NCBI GenBank assembly: GCA_046542305.1
Contig: JBKHBQ010000261.1
Span: 1 to 5,541 of the forward strand
Direction of reading: 5' to 3'
Source of the DNA: JBKHBQ01 sp046542305
GTDB lineage: Bacteria > Bacteroidota > Bacteroidia > Bacteroidales > 4484-276
DNA length: 5,541 bases
Both the position numbers and the translations under genes were made by a program. Shown here one piece after another: positions 1-5,541 of the stretch (the stretch's first letter is position 1; each line of letters starts with the position of its first letter). Under the pieces are notes generated by a model that did no database searches, had not been told where the DNA came from, and saw only the letters and a program-made list of their open reading frames with translations.

Positions 1-34
1 ATGAAAGGGGGGAGGGCGCAAACGGGTTTGCGGG

Positions 35-1348
35 GTGGGGGGGGAGCGGGCATTTTCGCGTATCCCGCAGCTGCCTTTTGAGCTGGCGTTGCTGCCGCGA
101 AGATTTTACCGGTTCTTAAACCTGAGCGTGGTAAGTTATGCCGTGCCCGCGCTGATTGCCGTGGGCATTGTGATTCACCGCCACAAAACCACATCCCGGC
201 ACGTAAGAGGCATCCGTGAAGCTTTAATTCCGCGGGCCATGAGAAAGCTCGAAACAATCATGCCCGAAAGCGGCGGTTTTCTTGAGGCCATCCCGCTCAC
301 GGCCTTTGTTTGCCTGAGCCTGATCAAATCCGGCTTCGGTGATTCAGAGGTGGTTCAACAGGGAATCGGATTTCTTTTGCGTTCCCGGCGCCCCGACGGG
401 AGCTGGCCCATCGATGTGGATCTTTCAACCTGGGTGACCACGCTGTCGGTAAAAGCCCTGGGCAGCAAAATTGAGGATGTGCTGAGCCGGGAGGAGCGCC
501 GGAAGATTGCACGGCATTTGCTTTCCGTGCAGAATAAATCCGTTCACCCGTTTAACGGCACCAGCCCCGGCGGGTGGGGCTGGACGAACTATTCGGGTTC
601 CGTGCCCGACGGCGACGATACGCCCGGAGCCATCCTTGCCCTGCTGAAACTTTTACCATCTGAGGAAGCCCTGAAGCCCGTATCGGAGGGAATCGGCTGG
701 ATGATCCGGCTGCAAAACCGCGACGGCGGCATTCCCACATTCTCACGTGGCTGGGGAAAACTGCCCTTCGACGAAAGCTGCGCCGACCTTACCGGGCATT
801 TCCTGCTGGCACTGTCGGCTTTTATCCATAACTTCCCACGATCAGCTACCCCGAAACACCATAGCGCCTTCAACAAGGCCCTGAACTACCTGGCCGGAAA
901 TCAGCGCACCGACGGAAGTTGGCTTCCGCTGTGGTTCGGAAATCAATATACCGAAAACCATCACAATCCCGTATACGGCACCGCCCGGGTGGCGGCTTAC
1001 CTGCGCGATATCGAAGCACACCGCTGGCTGAATACTTCACAGAAAGCCGCAATCCAACACATGACGGAGGGCGGCAGGAAGTTTCTCCTTTCCGTGCAGA
1101 ACCCCGATGGCAGTTGGGGCGGCGATCAGCACATTCCCGGCACCATCGAAGAAACTTCCCTGGCCGTAGCAGCACTCGCCGGCAACAGCCCCCGGGATGC
1201 CTGTGCAAATGCCGTGCGCTGGCTCCATCAGCAACCGCTAAAGCCTTCACCCATCGGACTGTATTTCGCTTCTCTCTGGTACGACGAAGAAATGTACCCG
1301 CTGACCATGTACCTCGAGGCGGTGGTGCGGATGAAAGAATCGTTTTAA
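35..1348 (+). CDS. Squalene-hopene-cyclase-like class II terpene cyclase, N-terminally truncated
   Basis: Seen: 437 codons from a GTG at 35 to TAA. The segment from about residue 12, with PFELALLPRRF, matches the PE-x-x-LLP-x-x-F segment that lies roughly 160 residues into squalene-hopene cyclases (usually about 600-650 residues). QW-type repeats end in DGSW near residues 121-124, 293-296 and 358-361, with a variant (NRDGG) near 228-232. DGDDT at 192-196, after GGWGW, matches the DxDD acid motif that protonates the isoprenoid in class II cyclases. VYGTARV (313-319) matches the conserved YGT segment. Family knowledge: such enzymes are membrane-associated and cyclise squalene or related polyprenes to hopanoid or other terpenoid rings. 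The C-terminus looks complete; about 150 N-terminal residues are missing. A TGA at 2-4 closes this frame upstream, so either a frameshift in the G-rich stretch at 30-50 or a real truncation is likely, and the GTG is probably not the true start. Substrate and product cannot be told. An alternative is a non-hopene prenyl cyclase of the same fold. Confidence 0.8.
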   Translation: MGGERAFSRIPQLPFELALLPRRFYRFLNLSVVSYAVPALIAVGIVIHRHKTTSRHVRGIREALIPRAMRKLETIMPESGGFLEAIPLTAFVCLSLIKSGFGDSEVVQQGIGFLLRSRRPDGSWPIDVDLSTWVTTLSVKALGSKIEDVLSREERRKIARHLLSVQNKSVHPFNGTSPGGWGWTNYSGSVPDGDDTPGAILALLKLLPSEEALKPVSEGIGWMIRLQNRDGGIPTFSRGWGKLPFDESCADLTGHFLLALSAFIHNFPRSATPKHHSAFNKALNYLAGNQRTDGSWLPLWFGNQYTENHHNPVYGTARVAAYLRDIEAHRWLNTSQKAAIQHMTEGGRKFLLSVQNPDGSWGGDQHIPGTIEETSLAVAALAGNSPRDACANAVRWLHQQPLKPSPIGLYFASLWYDEEMYPLTMYLEAVVRMKESF

Positions 1349-1536
1349 TCATCAGGTGGGCTGGAAACGCGAAGGAAATTCTCCCGGATGATCAAAATTC
1401 CGCCCACTTCACTATGCACGGGGGTTATAGGGTTTGTGGGTAACCACAGGTGAAAATCGATATGATAACGGTGTTCAATTCTTAGTTCAGATCCTTCAAT
1501 TATTCTTTTAACAGCAATCTTAAATGCTGATATTTC

Positions 1537-1567
1537 TTGGATTGGTTTAAAATATTTCCTATTTTTA
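1537..1567 (+). promoter_or_regulatory. Weak candidate Bacteroidota-type promoter
   Basis: TTGG at 1537-1540 lies 19 bases before TATTTTTA at 1560-1567. Bacteroidota sigma-ABfr promoters have TTTG near -33 and TAnnTTTG near -7 with this spacing; here the -7 box misses only the last base and the -33 box is partial. It sits about 150 bases before the FISUMP gene start. In such AT-rich sequence a match of this quality can occur by chance. Confidence 0.25.
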
Positions 1568-1642
1568 TTGCATTAAAAGGCCGTAAAAATGAGAACCTTG
1601 GCAAAACCTACTGATGTGTTAAGAATTAAAACCTGTAAGCAT

Positions 1643-1656
1643 CACCGCGTCCGGTG
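1643..1656 (+). repeat. Small hairpin in the leader of the FISUMP gene
   Basis: CACCG-CGTC-CGGTG can form a 5-bp GC-rich stem with a 4-base loop, the only GC-rich island in an otherwise AT-rich leader, 60 bases before the chosen start codon. It is not followed by a T-run, so it is more likely a 5' UTR structure or chance than a terminator. Confidence 0.25.
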
Positions 1657-1716
1657 TAACACAATTGAATGAAAGCATGTATATGTGATCATAATAAATC
1701 ATCAAAAATAAATAAA

Positions 1717-4002
1717 ATGAAAACAAGAATTTTACTTACCACTTTAATGATTGGTGCAATGTTGGGCGCTTATACCCAGAAACCCACAATAACTATAACC
1801 TTCACCGGCGACAACAATGGCCACTCCGTTCCGCTGAACAGCATATTGATTGAGAATTTAACCCAGGGCGGCGACACCATACTTTTTGCACCTGATACCG
1901 TGCTTGTGCTGAATTATCTGACAGCAATCGGCGAAGTAAACGATGGTGGCAGTGGTTTTTCACTCAGCCAAAACTATCCCAATCCAATGGAAGGCAAAAC
2001 GAACATAAGCCTCTACTTGTCTGAAAAGGAAAATGTTCTGATTATCGTAAGCAATCGGATGGGCAGGCAATTAATTCACCACGAATACCGGTTACAGCCG
2101 GGGAGTCATTCTTTTTCATTTTTGCCGGGCAGGGAAAGTATGTATTTCCTTACTGCGCTGACAGCGAAACAAAGCATGACGATAAAAATGTTGAATTCCC
2201 CATCCAATGCTTACGCTGCGGAGATTTGCGAACTGGAATACGCGGACCGGCACAGCGGATCGGAAGGGCATAAGTCAGGAAAAAACCTGAATAATTTTTT
2301 ATTCGCTCAGGGAGATCAGCTTCAATTTACAGCATCCTCAGTACTTGGTGAGCGCACCATTATCGATTCGCCTACCGGTGATCAAACCTACACATTTCAA
2401 TTTGGCAGCGGCGGTTCGCCCTGCCCCGGTATGCCAATCGTTACCGACATAGACGGCAATGAGTACAATACTATAATGATCGGCTCGCAATGCTGGATGA
2501 AAGAAAACCTGAAAACCACCACCTACAGCAATGGCACCGCCATTCCAAATGTTACCGGCAATAGTGAATGGGAAAACCTGACTACTGGTGCCTATGCGTG
2601 GTATGATAACGATATCTCCTGGAAAGATGCCTATGGCGCCTTATACAACTGGTTTGCCACTATTGATGCAAACGGCCTTTGTCCAACAGGTTGGCATGTG
2701 CCAACACATGATGAATGGACCAGTTTAACAGATTTTATTGGCGGAATGAATGCACCCCATGGCAATGAATTAAAATCCTGCAGACAGGTAAATTCTCCAT
2801 TGGGTGTCGGTTGCAACACGAACGAACATCCGCGATGGAATCAGCACAATGCTCATCATGGTACGGATGATTACGGGTTCTCAGGTCTTCCGGACGGCTA
2901 TCGCCTCAGCAGTGGTTTATATAGCTTCATGGGCGACTTCGGTTATTGGTGGACTTCTGCGGAGCACTCCTCAAACGAGGGCTGGTTCCGCTCCTTGTTT
3001 TCTAATCAGGGAATCGTCTACGAGAACTTCACTTCTAAGCAGTTTGGTTTTAACGTCCGTTGTCTCAGGGATAATCAATCTGCCCCGGTTTCTGATTTTT
3101 CCGCCATTCCTGTCAGCGGCGATGCGCCTTTAACCGTGTCCTTTTCTGATCTATCTGCCAACAATCCTGCTGCCTGGCAATGGAACTTTGGCGATGGCAA
3201 CACCAGCACACAGCAAAACCCGGAACATATTTATCAAAATGCGGGCAGCTATACTGTGCAACTGACCGTAACCAACAGCTACGGCTCCGATACGGAGATA
3301 AAGGCGGACTATATTACCGTGACCCAGGGTGGCGGCACCGGGATTCCCTGCCCTGGCATGCCTACCATCACTGACATCGATGGCAACGTGTACAACACGG
3401 TATTGATTGGTACACAATGCTGGATGAAAGAAAACCTGAAAACAACCACTTACAGCAACGGCACTCCCATTCCAAATGTAACAGATGACAACGATTGGGT
3501 AAATCTTACTTCAGGCGCTTATGTATGGTTTGATAACGATATGAGTTGGAAGGTAAGCTATGGTGCTTTGTACAACTGGTATGCAGCAGTTGATCCCGAC
3601 GGAATTTGCCCCTCCGGCTGGCATGTACCGACCAATGACGATTGGGAAGATTTATTCGCCTACATTGGAGGTGCAGGACCACCTCATGGAAATGAACTCA
3701 AATCATGCCGGCAGGTCAACTCGCCGGTGGGTGGTGATTGTAACACAATGGAACATCCGAGATGGAATGAAAACAGTGACTTCTGGGGTACTGACGATTA
3801 CGGACTGTCAGGCCTTCCGGGTGGATACCGCACTTATTCCGGTGAGTTCGGTGGAGTTGGAAAATATTGTACTTGGTGGTCTTTCTCGGAATATTCCTCA
3901 GTCTTCGCCTGGAAACAAGTCCTGAGTTACAATGACGGAGTCGTGTATGGCTCATACTCAACAAAGACAGGTGGCTTAAGTATCCGTTGCCTCCGGGATT
4001 AA
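1717..4002 (+). CDS. Exported protein with T9SS sorting-like domain, two FISUMP domains and a PKD domain
   Basis: Seen (761 residues from ATG 1717): signal peptide MKTR followed by a hydrophobic stretch to about residue 19; a beta-rich segment with ENLTQGGD at 46-53; a T9SS type A sorting-like domain at about 81-159, with SLSQNYPNPMEGKTNI then a MGRQ turn; a linker with QGDQLQF at 198-204; FISUMP unit 1 at about 235-452; a PKD domain at about 457-536 with WNFGDGNTS; and FISUMP unit 2 at about 544-761, ending the protein at CLRD. FISUMP units show DIDGN-YNT, WMKENLKTTTYSNG, CP-GWHVPT and DYG-SGLP-GYR. Family knowledge: FISUMP proteins are exported or surface proteins of unknown ligand with a lectin-like fold; PKD domains act as extracellular spacers or adhesion modules. 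An ATG at 1669 is in frame, but 1717 is preferred because it puts the signal peptide at the N-terminus and follows an A-rich stretch typical of Bacteroidota starts. Odd: the sorting-like domain is near the N-terminus, and no C-terminal sorting tail follows unit 2. Likely a single-gene transcript. Confidence 0.9.
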   Translation: MKTRILLTTLMIGAMLGAYTQKPTITITFTGDNNGHSVPLNSILIENLTQGGDTILFAPDTVLVLNYLTAIGEVNDGGSGFSLSQNYPNPMEGKTNISLYLSEKENVLIIVSNRMGRQLIHHEYRLQPGSHSFSFLPGRESMYFLTALTAKQSMTIKMLNSPSNAYAAEICELEYADRHSGSEGHKSGKNLNNFLFAQGDQLQFTASSVLGERTIIDSPTGDQTYTFQFGSGGSPCPGMPIVTDIDGNEYNTIMIGSQCWMKENLKTTTYSNGTAIPNVTGNSEWENLTTGAYAWYDNDISWKDAYGALYNWFATIDANGLCPTGWHVPTHDEWTSLTDFIGGMNAPHGNELKSCRQVNSPLGVGCNTNEHPRWNQHNAHHGTDDYGFSGLPDGYRLSSGLYSFMGDFGYWWTSAEHSSNEGWFRSLFSNQGIVYENFTSKQFGFNVRCLRDNQSAPVSDFSAIPVSGDAPLTVSFSDLSANNPAAWQWNFGDGNTSTQQNPEHIYQNAGSYTVQLTVTNSYGSDTEIKADYITVTQGGGTGIPCPGMPTITDIDGNVYNTVLIGTQCWMKENLKTTTYSNGTPIPNVTDDNDWVNLTSGAYVWFDNDMSWKVSYGALYNWYAAVDPDGICPSGWHVPTNDDWEDLFAYIGGAGPPHGNELKSCRQVNSPVGGDCNTMEHPRWNENSDFWGTDDYGLSGLPGGYRTYSGEFGGVGKYCTWWSFSEYSSVFAWKQVLSYNDGVVYGSYSTKTGGLSIRCLRD
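2419..3072 (+). repeat. FISUMP repeat unit 1 (within the FISUMP gene)
   Basis: This 218-codon unit aligns without gaps to unit 2 at 3346-3999, offset 927 bases. By hand count about 136 of 218 residues are identical (about 62%). A 29-base stretch at 2488-2516 is identical to 3415-3443. The unit runs from PCPGMP to CLRD and carries one full FISUMP domain with cysteines at matching positions, plus one pair of EHPRWN and GTDDYG motifs. Confidence 0.9.
3346..3999 (+). repeat. FISUMP repeat unit 2 (within the FISUMP gene)
   Basis: Second copy of the 218-codon FISUMP unit, ending at the last codon before the stop. It is separated from unit 1 by a PKD domain and a short Gly-rich linker (QGGGTG). Identity to unit 1 falls along the unit: about 77%, 65% and 58% over successive 60-residue blocks and 42% over the last 38 residues, by hand count. 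This points to an old internal duplication with a faster-changing C-terminal face. Confidence 0.9.
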
Positions 4003-4019
4003 AAAACAATAGGATGTAA

Positions 4020-4039
4020 CGCCGGCAATAAATCCGGCG
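4020..4039 (+). repeat. Inverted repeat just after the FISUMP gene
   Basis: CGCCGG-CAATAAAT-CCGGCG is a perfect 6-bp GC stem with an 8-base loop, 18 bases after the FISUMP stop codon. It has no following T-run, so as an intrinsic terminator it is weak. It could still stabilise the 3' end of the transcript upstream of the better terminator at 4212-4247. Confidence 0.4.
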
Positions 4040-4059
4040 GTGTTAAGGCTCACGTTAGA

Positions 4060-4184
4060 GGAGGTGTCATTCCGGCAGCGGCCTGCTGGTGCTGATCGCG
4101 CTGGGCGTGGCGTATGGCAGGAAGAAGGTGTATGACTTTTACCTCGCCGACAGGCGGGACAGGAAAAGGAATCTGGCGGAATAA
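4060..4184 (+). pseudogene. Relic of the C-terminal membrane tail of a small exported protein
   Basis: Seen: the frame ending in TAA at 4182-4184 reads GSGLLVLIALGVAYGRKK followed by VYDFYLADRRDRKRNLAE, i.e. a single hydrophobic helix then a basic cytoplasmic end. It opens only after a TAG at 4056 and has no plausible start codon. In the neighbouring frame the bases just before read GGVIP, so one base lost or gained near 4072-4076 would give GGVIP-GSGLL. From memory, small Bacteroidota exported proteins often end in a Gly/Pro motif, a helix with GxxYG and a KK-VYDF-like basic tail, close to this. Inferred: the 5' part was lost and the remaining tail is frameshifted. The GGVIP stretch continues in the same frame as the FISUMP gene after its TAA, which may be chance. 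An alternative is a random hydrophobic frame, but the helix-plus-charged-tail pattern argues against that. Confidence 0.5.
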
Positions 4185-4211
4185 CCAAACTGGAAATGCG
4201 GGGATATGAGA

Positions 4212-4247
4212 AGAGGCTGTTCGTGAAAGACAGTCTCTGTGCTTTTT
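4212..4247 (+). terminator. Probable rho-independent terminator
   Basis: AGAGGCTGT and ACAGTCTCT form a 9-bp stem with one G-U pair around a 9-base loop, followed after GTGC by TTTTT at 4243-4247. Hairpins beginning GAGGCTGT are common terminator cores in Bacteroidota. It would end transcription from the FISUMP gene and the relic after it. Confidence 0.6.
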
Positions 4248-4250
4248 AAA

Positions 4251-4264
4251 TACCGGCACCGGTA
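4251..4264. repeat. 14-base palindrome TACCGG-CA-CCGGTA
   Basis: Perfect 6-bp inverted repeat around CA, starting four bases after the T-run of the terminator. It could be a protein-binding site, part of a larger 3' structure, or the edge of an old insertion. Nothing nearby decides between these. Confidence 0.35.
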
Positions 4265-4803
4265 AGCGGCGTAGCCACGATAACAATAGAATTTGTTGCA
4301 ACCGAACGTAATGGCAGGTGCAGCGAACCGGAAATATTTATAGAAAGCCTGGCAACCCAGAAAATCACCCGGAGCGAATCGCCGGTTTTGCCCTGTCAAT
4401 AACGTTGCTTGTCCGAGGCGTCATTCAATGATATCAATGCTTCATTGCACGATGAAATGCCGGGTATGAACCCCTGCTGTTAAGCAACCGCCATCGACAT
4501 CTGTTTAAAGGTACCTTCCCTATACCAACGCCGTATCATCTTCGGTACAGCTTCGGTGAAACACGGTGACGTACCGGTGTTGGTACTGCGAAATTGCGGA
4601 AGATGGATAAGGAAACCTGCCATGGACTACTTCCGCCTACCTGAATTTTATCCATCATTCCACATGCCCGATGCTATTATCATCCATGTATTGCACGATT
4701 TGTTTTTTTTGAAATACTTTTGGTCGACTACACCAAAGCGCTGTGCCGCAACGGAAATTGACAACATTTCCTGTTGAAAAGATTTGAAAAGGTTCCAGGT
4801 CTG

Positions 4804-4822
4804 TTTTTGGAATTTCCAAAAA
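4804..4822. repeat. AT-rich 19-base palindrome merging into an A11 run
   Basis: TTTTTGGAA-T-TTCCAAAAA is a perfect 9-base inverted repeat around a single T, and its right arm continues into an 11-base A run. It lies about 130 bases before the PepSY start codon. The symmetry suits a dimeric regulator site. As an RNA hairpin it would be weak and has no T-run on its 3' side. Confidence 0.35.
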
Positions 4823-4885
4823 AAAAAACTTGCTCAAAAGCATTTTAAGTATTACCCTTGTAAATACAGACCTTTGTTGATTAAG

Positions 4886-4949
4886 GTCGTAGAAAACGAC
4901 GGGCAACACACGTTGGCAGTCATGTAATGAGACGACACACAAACTAAGT
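4886..4949 (+). promoter_or_regulatory. Possibly structured leader of the PepSY gene
   Basis: GTCGT-AGAAA-ACGAC (4886-4900) forms a 5-bp stem, and a second ACGAC at 4932-4936 could compete for the same arm. Between them CAAC-ACAC-GTTG (4904-4915) forms a small second stem. The stretch ends directly at the ATG, with CTAAGT instead of a Shine-Dalgarno, which is usual in Bacteroidota. No riboswitch class is recognised, and the role is inferred from symmetry only. Confidence 0.25.
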
Positions 4950-5528
4950 ATGACAGAGAAGAATAAGAGACGCAGACAGGCAAAACTGATACGTACTTTC
5001 AGAAAAATTCACAGAACTACAGGTGCAATGTTATTTGTGTTTTTCTTTTTCATTTCAGTAACAGGACTATTGCTGGGTTGGAAAAAACACAGCGGCGGAC
5101 TCCTGCTGCCGGAATCCCGCCAGGGAACTTCAACAGATTTAAAGCACTGGCTGCCGCTCGACAGCTTACACACCAACGCCTGTAAAATACTACACGATTC
5201 CGTTTCCGCCGACCTGTCGCCTGAAATTGACAGAATCGATATCCGCAAGGACAAAGGGGTGGTAAAGTTTGTTTTCGCACACCACTTTTGGGGCATCCAG
5301 CTCGACGGCGCCACAGGAGAACTTTTACAGATAGAAAAACGACGGTCCGATCTTATCGAGAATATTCACGATGGTTCAATACTGGACCATTATTTCGCGA
5401 CCACAGGGGGTTACATCAAACTCGCGTACACGTCTGTGATGGGATTTGCCTTACTGACCTTTACCATCACAGGATTCTGGCTTTGGTACGGCCCCAAACG
5501 CATGCGAAAAAGAACCACCAACCGCTGA
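4950..5528 (+). CDS. PepSY-associated two-helix membrane protein
   Basis: Seen (192 residues, complete): a basic N-terminus, then RKIHRTTGAMLFVFFFFISV leading into a first membrane helix (about 25-44) ending TGLLLGWKKHS; a soluble region of about 110 residues including IDRIDIRKDKGVVKFVF and WGIQLDGATGELLQIE, a PepSY-like beta strand and turn pattern; then LIENIHDGS (135-143), H147 and a second helix (about 158-180) ending FWLWYGPKRMRKR. H21 next to helix 1, and H140 and H147, match the conserved histidines of PepSY_TM proteins. Family knowledge: these inner-membrane proteins often accompany TonB-dependent siderophore receptors and ferric-siderophore reduction; longer members have four helices, and this one is the short two-helix form. 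With both termini basic, the soluble part should face the periplasm. A 700-base spacer upstream suggests its own promoter; partners may lie beyond the window end. The family is fairly sure, the exact role is not. Confidence 0.8.
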   Translation: MTEKNKRRRQAKLIRTFRKIHRTTGAMLFVFFFFISVTGLLLGWKKHSGGLLLPESRQGTSTDLKHWLPLDSLHTNACKILHDSVSADLSPEIDRIDIRKDKGVVKFVFAHHFWGIQLDGATGELLQIEKRRSDLIENIHDGSILDHYFATTGGYIKLAYTSVMGFALLTFTITGFWLWYGPKRMRKRTTNR

Positions 5529-5541
5529 CAGCCCCTGCCCG

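Larger units (their letters stand above)
1349..1716. other. Intergenic spacer between cyclase and FISUMP protein
   Basis: No supportable gene. The first 95 bases keep the GC-rich character of the cyclase, and from about 1450 the sequence becomes clearly AT-rich, as expected for a promoter region. A weak small inverted repeat, TGTGG-GTAA-CCACA at 1435-1448, has no T-run. GTGGGC (1356-1361) and GCCCAC (1402-1407) could pair over a 40-base loop. Neither makes a convincing terminator for the cyclase gene. Confidence 0.6.
4248..4949. other. Long spacer without a supportable gene
   Basis: About 700 bases between the terminator and the PepSY gene. Open stretches on both strands are short and give no recognisable family. 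One + frame from about 4252 reads open for about 50 codons to TAA, then open again between further stops up to 4777, with fairly ordinary composition, so eroded coding sequence is possible but unproven. The last 250 bases turn AT-rich, with a T8 run (4703-4710) and an A11 run (4818-4828), and probably include the promoter of the PepSY gene, though no clear -33/-7 pair stands out. Confidence 0.5.

Noticed and set aside
919..1443. A 174-codon + frame overlapping the cyclase
   Set aside because: Arg/Pro/His-rich translation in another frame of a gene with clear cyclase motifs; it is a GC-rich shadow.
1669..1716. Earlier in-frame ATG for the FISUMP protein
   Set aside because: It would put 16 mostly polar residues before the signal peptide; the ATG at 1717 follows an A-rich stretch and gives a normal signal peptide.
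2488..3443. Direct repeats as a sign of a mobile element or CRISPR
   Set aside because: The repeats are in-frame coding copies of the FISUMP domain; no regular spacers, transposase or terminal inverted repeats are present.
4139..4399. 86-codon - strand frame with many Tyr, Cys and Phe
   Set aside because: No recognisable motif; it crosses the terminator hairpin and the relic; composition looks like a chance frame.
4556..4777. 73-codon + strand frame starting MKHGDVPV
   Set aside because: No family recognised, no clear start context, and it runs through the T8 tract; kept only as part of the possible decayed frame.
4901..4920. Possible integron attC-like core around CAAC/GTTGGC
   Set aside because: The conserved RYYYAAC and GTTRRRY boxes do not fit and no integrase or cassette array is visible.

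Overview
The window most likely comes from a Bacteroidota genome (Bacteroidales-like, probably a metagenome-derived or environmental contig). The main reason is the 761-residue secreted protein in the middle. It combines a type IX secretion (T9SS) sorting-like domain, two FISUMP (Fibrobacter succinogenes major paralogous) domains and a PKD domain, a set typical of that phylum. The A-rich sequence before its start codon, with no obvious Shine-Dalgarno, and the small PepSY membrane protein downstream fit the same picture. All recognisable genes lie on the + strand.

Layout. (1) 35-1348: the C-terminal two thirds of a squalene-hopene-cyclase-like class II terpene cyclase, with an intact DGDDT acid motif and several QW repeats. 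Its N-terminal part is missing, and the break falls in a very G-rich stretch at the window edge. (2) 1349-1716: an AT-rich spacer with a weak candidate promoter and a small leader hairpin. (3) 1717-4002: a large exported protein with the order signal peptide, T9SS sorting-like domain, FISUMP, PKD, FISUMP. The two FISUMP units are ungapped 218-residue duplicates. (4) 4003-4247: a short coding relic of a membrane tail, followed by a hairpin with a T-run that is a good terminator candidate. (5) 4248-4949: about 700 bases with no supportable gene, holding two short palindromes and a possibly structured leader. (6) 4950-5528: a complete 192-residue PepSY-associated two-helix membrane protein. The last 13 bases hold nothing identifiable.

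The genes do not form an obvious single pathway. The cyclase acts on isoprenoids, the FISUMP protein is an exported or surface protein of unknown ligand, and PepSY membrane proteins are usually linked to iron or redox functions. Wide, partly eroded spacers separate them, so they are probably independent transcription units.

No clearly new system is visible. The points most worth following are the duplicated FISUMP-PKD-FISUMP protein, whose C-terminal quarter diverges fastest and resembles the C-type-lectin-like variable ends of diversity-generating-retroelement targets; its sorting-like domain near the N-terminus instead of at the C-terminus; the broken cyclase; and the frameshifted membrane-tail relic.
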